Positions 27,801-42,131 of a stretch of DNA of 64,000 nt are shown piece after piece (position 1 is the first letter of the stretch; every line of letters starts with the position of its first letter). This DNA comes from Bactericera cockerelli. Lineage: Eukaryota; Arthropoda; Insecta; Hemiptera; Triozidae. Location: assembly GCA_024516035.1 (NCBI GenBank), contig CM044966.1, positions 18,795,094 to 18,859,093 on the forward strand, read 5' to 3'. Made by a program: the position numbers and the translations under genes. Below the pieces are notes generated by a model that saw only the letters and a program-made list of their open reading frames with translations, did not search any database and was not told the DNA's origin.

Positions 27801-30800
27801 TTTTTGGCAAATAAAGAATTTCGATATCAAAACAGTTTCTCAGTACCATGAATTAAGAGTTCAAAGTTCGCAGATTCAAATTTTGACGGTTTCAGAATAA
27901 TTTGAGATAAGCCGTCAAGTTTTTTTGTTTGTTTGTATTATTAATATTTTAAATATTGTTAATGTGTTTCGCAGACTATTTTATTTTGCAGCCATGAAAT
28001 AGCAGCTACTTTGATGAGAGTTGTAGCTCATGCCTCCCCTCTGATGGAAAAGAAGCAACCCAATACTTCTCGTTGATCAGAGAATTATTGGTTATTATTA
28101 TTGGTTTTTGCTTTTGGAATTTTCTTTTGGAAATTGTCATGGGCAATAACCCCGCCCTTTAGTTAGGACATCTGAATATATCTTATCCATTTATTTTCTG
28201 TTTTTTTTTTATATTGTTTCCAATTTGTACAGTAATTTGTAATCATCTGTTTGTACATAACTATGTAGAAACAGGTGCTGAGTCAACACGAGCGCACCGG
28301 AAGGTGTTTAGTTGAAAAAGAAAATAGTCATTGTAATGTTATTTAAATAGTAATAATAATTTACATAGTAATATGTGTTCCTCCTCTGAAAGTTAGTCTT
28401 TTTTCTAGTTTTCCTCTAGGGAAGAAGTGTGAGAGAGAGAGAAGGAGGGAGGGAGAGAAGGAGGGAGGGAGAGAAGGAGGGAGGGAGAGAGAAAGAACTA
28501 GCGCCTGCGGTCTTGCCACATTTTGCATACAGAGAGTGCATGCGCTCTCTCTCTCTCTCTCTCCCTTTCTTTCTCTCGCTCTTCTATCCTATCTTCCTTT
28601 CTATATTTTTCTCTCTATCAATAGTTGATAGTGTGTTCACCTCTCTTCATACCCACGACATCCTGTTTTCTGATATTCCCTCTCTCTCTTTCTCTCCTCT
28701 CTCTCATCTACCATCTACCACTGTCTTTACGAGGAGGCTAATAATTGACAAGGCCCCCCAGAACCAAGCCAATGCTGGTCTACTCCCTGTTTATAGTCCC
28801 CCAGCCAGATTGCTGGTCTACTCCCTATTTATAGTCACTAATCATCAGAGTCTCATTATTATGTGGTCACAAACTCAAATTAATGAGGAAAAATGCATGC
28901 ATTGGGTGAGATTCGAACCAACGGATCCTTAAGCTACCTGGATTACCACACAACACGTTAACCACTTGACTACCAGTGCACTTAAAAATGCATACCAAAA
29001 CCCTGTGATATTCTTAATGTTAACAAACGGGCAGTTGCGCAAAATTTAACAAAATAATAAAAACTAGACACAAGGGCACCCAGAACCAAGCCAATGCTGG
29101 TCTATTCCCTGTTTACAGTCTCCGAGCCAGACTGCTGGTCTACTCCCTGTTTATAGTCCCCCAGCCAGACTAACCATCAGAGTCTTATTATTACGTGGTC
29201 ACAAACTCAAATTAATGAGGAAAAATTCATGCACTGGGTGGGATTCAAACCAACGGATCCCTACGCTACCTGGATTACCAGACTGGCGCGGAAACCACTT
29301 GACTACCAGTGCAACTAATAAATAATTTAATAATAAAGTTTAAAAGTTAAGTTATCCTATTTGTGTTAATCACTTTCGTGAAATCACAACTACTCAAACT
29401 CGCTTTACTCTAAATCTACGCTGAAACCGGTTCTTGAGCCACAGACCTCCAGGTTACAAGTCCGCCGCCTTATCCATCAAGCTACTGAGGTAGGTTATTA
29501 ATAATACCAAAGTAAAGGTAGGATCACACTATATGGCAGAGCGACATATAATATGGCAATCTCCCTTGCCATAGCGTGTGATCGGTCTTTGTTTACATGA
29601 CCATAGAACTATTTGGGTCTATAGCGACAAGTTTTTTCTATGGTGCCAAAGACGTATGGCAGGATCTATGACATTCGTGTGAGTGCTTCATCACACACAT
29701 GGTCTACAATATGATATGGTGACGACTGGCAGGCATGTCTATGGCAAAGGGGAAGACATACAATGCCATAGAGTTTTTTGCCACATTATATGACATCGTG
29801 TGAAATAAATAAATTATGCAACAAGTTACTTTTGGGTTTTCTGTAGGCATGTTTATATGCTCTTAGGAGCTTACATAAGGGTGTGCTCAGGTAGAAGTCA
29901 TTATAAATATTGATTTTCATGGTTTTCCCTTAGAAATAATGTGTAAAAGTTTTGGTATGAATTATTTGTGGCACAGTAAGAACTTCTTCACCGTTTTGTG
30001 AGTAGGTACATAACATTACTCAGAGCCGTCTAAATTCTTAACATTATCAGAAAATTCAAAGAACTCGGTTGAAAATTTGTTACCCTGCCGGGATGTGAAA
30101 GCAGTTATTGATCTACAGAATCTACTATGTCTCCGGGTCACAATATATCTTACTAGGTCACAGTGTTAATTGTATGGTGTTTCATCTGAAACCCTGCAAC
30201 CAGTCTCATAGTAAATACTATGTCTCCTTTGCTAATACAAACTTACTATAATCTCAAAATAAAACATGCCTTAGAAATCTTGTTCAAAAGGGCGTGCTTC
30301 GGCATCCCGAAAAGAAGGAGAAGAAACAGGGACTCGAACCTCAACCACCTCACTCCAAAACTACCTCTCTAACCACGGTTTCAGCGTGGATTTAGTAAAG
30401 TGACTTTGAGTAGTTGTGATATCACGAAAGTAATTAACACAAACATGATAACTAACTAATTTTCAAGATACAGCGGATTGTCTTTGCTTAAAGTCTCTGT
30501 AACACCTAGGTCATACATTATATGCACGCAGTCCCGGTAGCTCGGTGGTCAAGTCGTCACTCTGATGGTAATCCAGTAGTCACTGTGGCAGAGCGAGTTA
30601 GCGCGCTAGGCATTGCACACATGGTGACCTGGGTTCGATTCCCAGCGGGGGAGGATTTTTTCTGCTCTGTACTTGGATGTTCGGGGTCCACTCATACCTC
30701 GTGAGGAAAAATGAGTAGTTACTTGTATGAGTAACGACCAGTGGCGGCATTACCAGAGTAAAAAGAAATTAATGTAATAGAATAATTCGAAATGTAAAGG

Positions 30801-33800
30801 AGGCTCTTAGTAATGCTGCGCTACCCACAAAAATTGTGAAGAGGCCTTGTGCTTCACCACAAAGAAATTCGTACATACATACATAGTGTGATCCTAGCTT
30901 AAGAAGGGAGGTGTCCACTCACTTTTTGCCGTCGAAGTACTCCTCCGTGGAGACAGCGTCGAAGAAATCCTCCTCATCGGAGCTCGAGTAGGAGATCTCC
31001 GGGACTATGGCCGAGTCTGTGAACCGCACGAGAACATGAGATAGCCATTGGTAAGTAAGAAAATCAACACAAAATTAATAAGAAATCATTATTATTATTA
31101 TACAATTCTTTATTAGATACAAAAGGACATTATGTACATATAATAATTTTAACAGTGAAAAAATGAAAAAAACAATATATACAATAAAAATGAAAAAGAA
31201 TAGAAAATACATTTGAAAACATATGTCCTAACTAAAGGGCGCGGTTATTGCCTATGGCAATCTCTTCCACCCAACCTTTAATTAAACATATGAAAGTAGA
31301 GGATCCCCAACACATGTCTCTTGACACAATGGGACATCCCATACTAATATATTATAATACCAAACAATAAAAAAATTAATATTCCACTACTATATTATAT
31401 TTACCTACATATATTTATATTCAACTATGTTTTTTTTATATATAATTTTATATTGATATTGTTTGTGAATAATTTTGTAAATACTTAATAAATATATATT
31501 CAATAGTAGGTACTTGGAGAAAAAAAAGTATAATAATTCCGTGTCCGTGAGGTAGGTATTGATACCTAAATCACGCTGGTGAGAGGATTATATCGCCGCT
31601 GCAAACACAAACTGTCGTATCTGCAAATTTTGCCATTTTCAGTTAAGAAGCGCACATTCTTCCTTTTTCACGTCACGAACTGTCGTATCTGTATCTCAAC
31701 TCCTTCCCGAAGTATTCAAGTTTTAAGGTTAGTCGTATGTGAGTTTCAAAGATTCTCAGCAAGCGCGAACCACTATGTGCGCTTCTTAACTGAAAATGGC
31801 AAAATTTGCAGATACGACAGTTTGTGTTCGCAGCGGCGATATGGACGCCTAGATCCAATGTCTAGGCTCCTTTCACGTCCATTGATTCTATTTGGTTTTA
31901 ACGTCCTGACTTGAGGTAGACAGGACGGGGGTTTTACCCTCCATTCGCTGGGAATCGTACCAGCTACGAACATTAACCTCACCCAGCCTGGGTAGGGCCG
32001 GAATTGCCAGCCTCACAGGTTCGGAGGGAACAGAATTTTCTGTGCGAAACGTCTGCTCCAACCGGGAATCGAACTCGGGATCTTTGGACTACCGGGCAGT
32101 AGTCACAACCGTTACGCCACGGAGGCTGTTAAGTTACTCGTATGTAACTTTATTTGGCTTTAATAACCTATAATGAATTAGAACCCTTTGGCTGTATCGA
32201 ATGGCCTTGCCTGCCAATGCCAAAAAAAAAGTAACTCGTAAAAGTTGAGAAAAAGGTACTTTCTGCCATAGATGGGACACGAACCACCAGTGCCCCGTTC
32301 CAGAAACACTCTCCACTCTCAAAATCCCCGAATCTCCCTTTCAACGGATCCCTGCGCTACCTGCATGGATTTTGGATTACCAGACTAGCACCTTAACCAC
32401 ATTTGACTGCCAATGCACGGTAATAATAATAATAATATCACCTTATTTATACTGTTCTATTAGGACTATTAAGTCCCATTATTCCAGCAGTACACCCAAG
32501 ACATATTATTATGTGGTAAAAATCCAAAATTGCAGGATAACTTGTCATGTCCCGGCTGGGTATTGATCCCGCGACCTCTGGAACCTCTAAATTCACAGAG
32601 TGCCGCCTTTACCACTGAGCTACCGAGACAGACTATGTTTAAATGTATCATCATAGGGTGGCGTCATCGTGAACGATGGTAGCCAGACAGTGGAGGAATG
32701 ACTCAGCACTTCTACCACTGTCTTTACAAGGAGGCTAATAATTGACAAGGGCCCCCAGAACAAAGCCAATGCTGGTCTACTCCCTGTTTATAGTCCCCCA
32801 GTCAGACTGCTGGTCTACTCCCTGTTTATAGTCCCCCAGCCAGACTTAAATGAAGATACATATATAGTTACCAGACTTAGAACAAGATAGATATTATATA
32901 GTTACCTGAAATGGGCGCAAAACCCGCCAGCTCCGCCACCTCGGAGCCCATCTCAAGTCCGCCGGTGTACTCCTGGTTGTCGGTGCCGGCAGAGTGGCGG
33001 CGGGCGGGCTGGTAGGAGCCATTCACTGGGTACGCCGTGTTCTATAATAATTATAATAATAATAATAATAAGCAAACAGGTGTCATAGACAAAACATTAG
33101 AAGAAAATCTGAAGAAGCTGAATATCCAACATAACATTATCAACATGATACAGAAAGCAGTGATCCTCCAGACATGTCATATTACCATGAAGTTTCTCAA
33201 CTTCAAACAATGAAGATTTCCTGTTGGCTTGATATTTATCTCCGCCCCGTTTATTGTAATATCAATATTAATGTAAAAATATACCTACAAATAATAATAA
33301 TAATAACTCTTTATTGACAAGAATAATATTGACAAAGGGCGTGATTATTGCCCGAGGCAATCTCTGCCATGTTCTGAGGGGTGGAGGGATTTATTATTAT
33401 TAGTAGTACTTTTATTTACGGAAGAGAATGCCGTTGGCATTAGCACCGCCCTTGATCAAGTTTTGTTCTATTAATCTCATTTTCTATGTATTGTATGATT
33501 ATTCTATGTAAATAAAACTTGATCCAATATGTTTAATAATATTTACAGACCGACCTCAGTAGCTTGATTGATAAGGGGCCTTTTTTTTACGAGGGGAAAA
33601 AAATTCCAAGGAAACAGTGAACCCGATACGCAAATACCAGACAAAACCGAACCCAAGGACAAGGACCACGGAGTATAAACACATAGTGATAAGTATCTAC
33701 ACCCCTACCAACTATGAGATCGGGAGAATGGGATTTGTCGAACCCACTAAAAAAAACCCCTCGTTGAACCAAGGTAGAAAATCTGGGAACCTTGTAACCT

Positions 33801-36800
33801 TGTAACCTAGAAGTTACAAGGTCACAAGAAATGCAAATTGTAACCTAGAGGTCTCGGTGGTTCGAGTCCCAAGTTCAGCAAAGATTTAGTAAAGCGAGTT
33901 TGAGTAGTTGTGAAAGTGATAAACACAAGTGTGATAACTTTTTTAAACTACTTTTATTTACAGAAGGCACTCGAAGAATCCTGAGGCCCGTTCCAGAAAC
34001 ACTTTCTACTCTCCAAATCTCCGTTTCAACTGTCACACAACGCACTCTGATTGGTTAATTTTGACACAATAAATTCTCAAGTTCTAACTAATATTATTAT
34101 CTGAACTGGTTGCAGGGTTTTTGGTGAAACCCTTACAATTAACACTACAATCTAATTAGATCTATGTGTAACGAATCTAAACAATGGCTTGAAGAAATGA
34201 AAAGATCTATTGTAAAAAAGACTGGAGACCCAAGATCGGGAAATTATTTGCTGCAACAGATAAGCCTTGCAGTTCAACGAGGCAATGCTGCAAGCGTTTT
34301 GGGTTGCCATCCTAATGATGATGTTCTGAATAATGTTTTTCATGTTTAATAAAATTTAGTAATTTCTACAACAACAACAAAAATAGATCTACACTACATA
34401 TATTCATATATTGTGACCATTTGTTTTATTAGGTTTTAACGTCCTGATTTGAGATAGACAGTCAAGAAGGGGGTTTTACTGTCCATTCGCTGGGAATCGT
34501 ATCTGCTACCAACATTAACCTCACCTAGCCAGGGATAAACCCGGAAATGCCAGACTCTCGTGTTTGGAGGGAACAGAATTTTCTTCGAAAAGTCTGCTCC
34601 CACCTGGAATCGAACTTGGGATCTCTGGACTACGGGCAGTAGTCACAACCGTTACGCCACGGAGGCTGGCATTTCTTGTTCATTCAGTATAGTCAAGAAT
34701 GCGTCACACACACACACAAACGAATCATTTTATAATATTAGACACAATAGTTAATTCTTATCTTCCAGGCCATTGATTGCGCTACGTATTCCAATCATAT
34801 CTCTCTAATCTTTTATCTTTCGCAACAGTGTATCAATAGCGTCAATAACTCGACAGTTGTAATATCAGTTCAATCAGTTTTTAGTTCGCAATATACGCGA
34901 ATTTCAAATCAATTTTCAGTATTATAATTCCGTGTCCGTGAGATATGCAGGTATTGATACCCAAATCACGGTGGTGAGAGGATTATATGGACGCCCAGAT
35001 GCAATTTTTAGGCTCCTTTCATGTCCATTGATTCTATTTGGTTTTAACGTCCTGAATTTTCAGTGCCTCATTTTCGCGAACTTCAAATTCTAAGAAAAGT
35101 TTTTTTACTATACTATAGTATATATAGTAAATTACTATATTTACTATACTATATAAATATAGTAAATTACTATATTTACTATATTTTTTTTACTATATAC
35201 CTACTATACTATATGTTTTATTTTTTTAACATAAAAACTTGAAAAAGTTTCATCTTTGACCTCTCTGACTCGCAAAGTAAAGAACCTAACCTAATCTAAC
35301 CAAAGTATCTTCAATAATGATAATTCTCTGGTGTTTTGAATTTTTATGTTGACTGTGAAGAGTTTCAAGACTTTCAATACTGAAAGGTGAGTTGATGGGT
35401 GATTCCCAGCGAATGGAGGGTTAAAAAACCCAGGCTGGGTGAGGTTAATGTTGGTAACTGATTTGTGAGTTTCCAGCGAATGGAGGGTAAAACCCAAATT
35501 AGGCTGGGTGAGGTTAATGTTGGTAACTGATTTGTGAGTTTCCAGCGAATGGAGGGTAAAACTGCTATCTCGAATGACCTAGTCAAGTGATCAACGCGCT
35601 AGTCTGGTAATCCAGGTAGCGTAGGGATTCGTTGGTTCGAATCCCACCCAGTGCGCGAATTTTTCCTCATTAATTTGAGTTTGTGACCACATAATAATAA
35701 GACTCTGAGGGTTAGGTGGTAGAAAATGCTTTGAGCATTAACCTCGCCTGGTGGTTACCTTCCACTAAAGAGTATTATTATTATAGATATTAGAGCTAAA
35801 AAAGTTTACCTTGGCGATTTGCAGCAGGACTATTGTGTGTTTGACTTGTTCCAGCATGTTCTGCAACAGAGGAGAAAAATAATCATTTTATTTATTTATT
35901 TATTTACACTTAATTTTTTTTACAAAACAATCAACAAAAATTAATAACAAGAAATTAAAAAAAAAATTAGATTAATAAAATAAAGATTAATATTAATTTT
36001 TAATCACAATTGTTTTGTAATCCGGGGCGAAGTTAATGCCTTAGGCAATCTCTGCCACTTAAACCCGAGTATTTTTACTAGTAATTCTGAAGACCTCACT
36101 CAATTTCTTTTAATTTACCTAAACATCTATTTTTGTTTTTTTTTTTTAAGGAAAAGAAGAAGAAGAAAAGTATTTGACATTCACAGCAATCACAGCCTTT
36201 CTTCATTCGTAGCCATAAAACAGCAGATACAGTAGACGCTTGCGGTCTCTTGTACCCACGAATAATTGGGAAAGTGTCAGTGTGATTTTTTCATTCATCA
36301 TAGGGTGGCGTCATCGTGAACGTTGGTAGCCAGACAGTGGAGGAATGACTCAGCACGTCTACCACTGTCTTTACAAGGAGGCTAATAACTGACAAGGGCC
36401 CCTAGAACGAAGCCAATGCTGGTTTATTCTCTGTTTATAGTCCCCCAACCAGACTGTTTTTTCATTAGAAAAATCTAAAGAAGTACATAATCTAAAAATC
36501 ATTATTTGAAAGAGTCATAAGAAATTTATTTTTAATTTTAAGAAAGTCTTGAATAAAAAATGTTTGTGAGAGCACCGCAGGAGACTTTTAAAAAAGATCT
36601 CAGCGTAATGTGTCCTGAAAAATTCACTTAAGATTATTTAAAGATCTGTAGAAAGCGTTGGAGAACGCTTCTTTCAACAGTAATTGAAGAAAATGCCATA
36701 AAACCCGATGCAAAAAAGTGAAGGTAATTCGATAAAATGTCGATAAAAAATTCGATAAAAAAAAGAGTCGGATTCCGCCACTGGTGACTCAACGGTCACC

Positions 36801-39482
36801 GATAGCTAAAAATAAATGCCAAATTCGTAATCAGCACTTCAAAATCATTGAATTTGATAATAAAAAAGTTAGTCAAAGCGGGTCCCCCCCCCCAAAATAC
36901 CGGTAAATTGGGGTCGAGGTCCAAAAAGTTCAAGATATCAAAAAAATCATCACAATAGACCCCTATTTTTTTTTTAATCTAAGGAAATGTTGTTCTCCAA
37001 CTTTTTTGTATCTTTAACCAATTCAAAGAAGTGGTCCTCTCACCACTGTGATTTAGGTATCAGTACCTATCTCACGGACACGGAATTATTATTATATTTA
37101 AAAAAAAAAAAATAGCTGATAGCATCACAAAGTCTCACATGTGCTATGAGCACGCTGTACTGTGTCGGGAAAATATCTAGTTATTGCTGATAGGGATGTT
37201 GGTGTGTTGGTCCCTAGTACTGTAGAGAGTAGGGACAGTAGGTGAGTAGGCACGTACCAAACTGTTGGCATAATGGGACTACCTGTCTTGCGCTGACAGT
37301 CTAAATAAAGCACTATTTATACTCATACTTATACTTATACTTATACTTATACTTATACTTATACTTATACTTATACTTATACTTATACTTATACTTATAT
37401 ACTTATACTTATACTTATACCTAGGTCGCTGGTAGGGGTATAAAAAGGGGACAAGACAGGGATAAGGACGCTACTCTTCGTTTTGCCAAGGGCACTGGCA
37501 GGGTGTAACACGGGCCAGCCTGTGTTGGTCCCTGCTCTCGATAGCACCAACCTCAGGTCTCTAGTCCCCGTCCAGTATCTCAAGGTCGTCCATTACCTGA
37601 CTCTACTTCGAGTAGCTACTGATAGCGTAGCAGGCTCGAATATTTTGAGCACGATCGGACCTCAAGGACCCTTCAATAATTAACTAAATATACTCCTGTT
37701 ACCAAAATATAGATTTAAAAAGAGACAGTTAGAGTCACCAATAAAGTAAATCGGCTTTTATTGAGGGATAAGGAAAGTCGTGTGGTTGTCAAACCATTAT
37801 TAATAAATCATCATCATACGGTGGCGTCATCGTGAACGATGGTAGCCAGACAGTGGAGGAATGACTCAGCACTTCTAACACTGTCTTAACAAGGAGGCTA
37901 ATAATTGACAAGGGCCCCAGAACCAAGCCAATGCTGGTCTACTCCCTGTTTATAGTCCCCCAGCCAGACTGCTGGTGTACTCCCTGTTTATAGTCCCCCA
38001 GCCAGACTGCTGGTGTACTCCCTGTTTATAGTCCCTCAACCAGACATTAATAAATAAATAAATTATATCGCCTTATTTATACTACCCGATTAGGATTATT
38101 AAGTCCCATTATTCCAGCAGTAAGCCCAAGACGTATTATTATGTGGTGAAAGTCCCTAATGGGAGGATAACTTGTCATGTCCCGGCTGGGTTTCGAACTC
38201 GCGACCTCTGGAATATCTGGATTCACAGAATGCCGCCTTTACCAATGAGCTACCGGGACAGACTTATAAGCCATGGACCACGTGTAGTAATCACAACCGT
38301 TACACAACGTAGGCTGAACCAGCCATTATGAAATACTACATGTACCGACCTCAGTAGCTTGATCGATAAGGCGATGGACTTGTAACCTGGAGGTCGGTGG
38401 TTCAAGTCACGGTTTCAGCGTGAATTTAGTAAAGCGAGTTTGAGTAGTTGTGATATCACGTAAGTGATTAACACAAAATATGATAATTGTCTGCGCGTCG
38501 CCTCTTGCGCACTCTTATTCCTTCACTGGCCTATAAATGGGCTAGTGGGCTACTCGTGTATTCAACGTGCCATCGACGCAGTTTGAGTAGCGCTGGTTTC
38601 CTGATAATAAGCTGATAGCGCGCTTATGTCAACAAAGAAATCATACTACTCTCATCTGTCAATAGTCAATACCATGGTGCATGGTTCAGCTCAGAATTCA
38701 GATCTCAGTTGCATGGTGCAAGCCAGAGAAATGCAGTACATGCATTATTTGGGTTTATTTTAGTTTAGTTCGCAGTAATATTGTTTTAAGTTTTTAGTTC
38801 GTGATAAATAGTTTTGTTTAAATCGTAGTTATATTATGTGTAGGTATTTAGTTTAAATCATAGTAATAATATTTAAGTAAAATTGGTTTAAATCGTAGAG
38901 TAATATGAATATTAAGTCTAAATCGTAGTAATAATATAATAATAATGTGTTTCTTTGTGTTGTTATATCACAATTTTAGTGGGTAGAGCAGAATTATAGG
39001 ACTTTTCCATATCTTTAATATCCCAATATCTTATTTTTGCCTATAATTCCGCCACAGGTCGCTTTATTATAATTCATGGATAAACACTAGGTATCTCCTG
39101 GAAAAATAATCTCTTGTTAATTAGAAATGTTTAATGTAAACCAGGTTGGAATGGACGTGAATAATTTTTCTAGAAAATACTGAGGTAGGTATTAGGATTT
39201 TTTTTAATACAAAATATTTAGTAGTCAAGTGGTTAACACGCTACTCTGGTAAGCCAGGTAGCGCAGGGATCCGTTGGTTCGAATCTCACCCAGCGCATGA
39301 ATTTTTCCTCATTAATTTGAGTTTGTGACCACATAAAAATAAGACTCTGAGGGTTAGGTGGTAGAAAATGCTTTGAGCATAAACCTCGCCTGGTGGTTAC
39401 CTTCCACTAAAGAGTGTTATTATTATTATAACAAACAAACGGTAACATTTTTTTGTATCTCTCTCTTTCTTATTTTCATATT

Positions 39483-39520
<38 letters not shown>

Positions 39521-41877
39521 TGGTCAACATTCCACACTTAGTTGTGTAGTAATAATTTCATAATAAAATTTCCGGCCTAAATGTCCACCAGGGTCAAGAT
39601 GAAAGCTTCCAGAAAAGACGTGGGTTCCTACTCGTCCAGTTCCAGTGACTGCGAAAGCGATGATGGGTAAGTTGCTCCTCTGTGTTATACGCAGAGTCCC
39701 CCTTTTTTTTTTTTTTTTTTTTTTGTTGAAAACTTTTGAATTAACTTAACCCATTGCCTACCATGGGTAGCACACTTGCAAGATACTGGTATTGCCTGGG
39801 GTACCGGGGTTGCATATATGCTAGACACGTTTGAACCTTCTTGGGTACCAATGTATCATGTATAGCATATAATTATGCAAGACAATTTGTCTAGCACATA
39901 GGAATGCTATACACGGTCCCTAATGACAAGGAAATATGCGGGTTTTTTGTCTGGGGGACCGCGTGTTGCACATATCGCCGCTGCAAACACAAACTGTCGT
40001 ATCTGCAAATTTTGCCATTTTCAGTTAAGAAGCGCACATAGTGGTTCGTGCTTGCTGAGAATCTTTGAAACTCACATACGACTAACCTTAAAACTTGAAT
40101 ACTTAGGGAAGGAGTTGAGATACAGATACGACAGTAAAGTTCGTGACGTGAAAAAGGAAGAATGTGCGCTGGCAAAATTTGCAGATACGACAGTTTGTGT
40201 TTGCAGCGGCGATATGCTAGAGGGTGATTTTGAGGAAAATACCCTTGGTCCCCAGGGCAAGTTTCATAAAAATGGCTTGGTAGGCAATGGGTGAAATTAT
40301 TTTTCTGGGCGAATCACAGCCCCAGGATAACAGAAAAGTTCTTTTCGGACATTGGTCCGTGGGTCAGTGTGTCTGTGAGCATGATTTCTCGAGAATGGTT
40401 AGAGCTAGATACTTGAAATTTGGTATGGAAGATGATAGTACGATATACCACACGAACCAAGAAATTTTTGGTTAAAACCGGCCGCACTCAGCGGCCGCAG
40501 GGCCGCAAAGGCCGATCCTTCGGATTGGTTAAAGATATAAAAAACGTTAGCGAACAAAATTTTCTTGGGATAAAAAAAATACTTCGATCATTTTTTTGAT
40601 ATCTTGAACTTTTTGTAATCCGACCCCAAATTACCAGTATTTTTGATTGTGTTATCATTATCACTTAACAAAAAATGATAACTTTACCTACTTAAAACTT
40701 AATAAAAAATCATTTTTTGTTTTAGTTAAGTTATCATATTTGCCACACTTCGGTGCTATCACAACTACTTAAACTCGCTTTACTAAATCTACGCTGAACC
40801 CGGGACTTGAACCACCGACCTCTAGGTTACAAGTCCGCCGCCTTATCGATAAAGCTACTGTATCTTCTATTGTCTTCTCTTTCAGTGAGACTGATCTCAC
40901 CCGCCTCACTTACGAGATTCTAGAGAAGATCACGCTCAAGTCCATTGACCCTTCCCAGCACAGCGGTCAGAGTTCAAGTCACGTTAACCCTTCCCGGCAC
41001 GAAGGTAACGGAAAGCGCCCAGATACACAAAACTCGGCACACGGAGAGAGAAAAGACAAAGGTATGGTCGTATGATACAAGGAAGAAATAATAATAATAA
41101 TACTCTTTAGTGGAAAGTAACCACCAAGCGAATGCGGATAAGTCTTGACAGGTGCCGCACCCCGACTTTAAAGCTACAGAGGTGAGGTTAATACTCGAAG
41201 CATTAATGCTTAGAGCCAGATACGCTGTCAAGCCGGCGTTTTCAACCTCAGCGCAGTATAGCTTTGTAACCGACCTTAGTAGCTTGATCGGTAAGGCGGC
41301 GGAATTGTAACCTGGAGGTCGGTGGTTGAAGTCCCGGTTTTAGCGTAGATTTAGTAAAGCGAGTTACAGTAATTGTGATATCACGAAAGTGATTAACACA
41401 AATATGAAGAAAAAAAAATTAAGTGATAGTGTCCAATTAGATTAAATCTAATCCTGTTTTATAATTCGGCCCGCCCAGTTTCACAGATTGTCACTATAGA
41501 ATTTTTATTATTTTACAGAAATGTTCCAGTCGGTCTCTAGTCACAAGTCACGAGTTCGTAACCATGACAACGAGAGTAGCGTCGTTCGTAACCATGACAA
41601 CGGAAGTAGCGTCGTTCGTAACCATGACAACCGAGTGCGTCTAGATTCTGCGTCGCCGGACGGAGCTACAGCGGCGCCTGGTGACGGCCCCACCAAGAAC
41701 AGACGCAACCTCTACATCTGTAACTTGGACCCGGCCGTTACAGGTACTTTTTTTTTTTTAAATATAATACTTCAATTTATTCAAATTGTTTGTATGTTAC
41801 ATAATTATAAAGAATAGAATACATAGATTAAAATTAAAATACTTCTAAGCTTATAACTATACACAAAAATAACAGAG

Positions 41878-41921
<44 letters not shown>

Positions 41922-41995
41922 GAGAGAGAGAGACAGACAGAAAAGGAGAGAGAGAGAGAGAGAGAGAAATAGAGAGAGAGAGACAGACAGAAAAG

Positions 41996-42027
<32 letters not shown>

Positions 42028-42075
42028 AAAAGAGGGAGGGGGAGAGAGAGAAAGAAAAAGAGGGTGGGAGAGAGG

Positions 42076-42131
<56 letters not shown>

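Larger units (their letters stand above)
35861..39580. other. Intron d-e, left part (before the nested gene)
   Basis: Reversed family H tail (35990-36065), family D (36295-36460, 37803-38050), SINE C tail (37028-37095), a hexanucleotide acttat array (37317-37415), a tRNA-headed repeat (38070-38265), SINE B (38344-38480), SINE A (39221-39425) and poly-T (39485-39519). No other gene. Confidence 0.55.

Noticed and set aside
34560..34754. 64-codon ORF starting MFGGNRIFF (similar start at 11755)
   Set aside because: Both are frames through the SINE C body.
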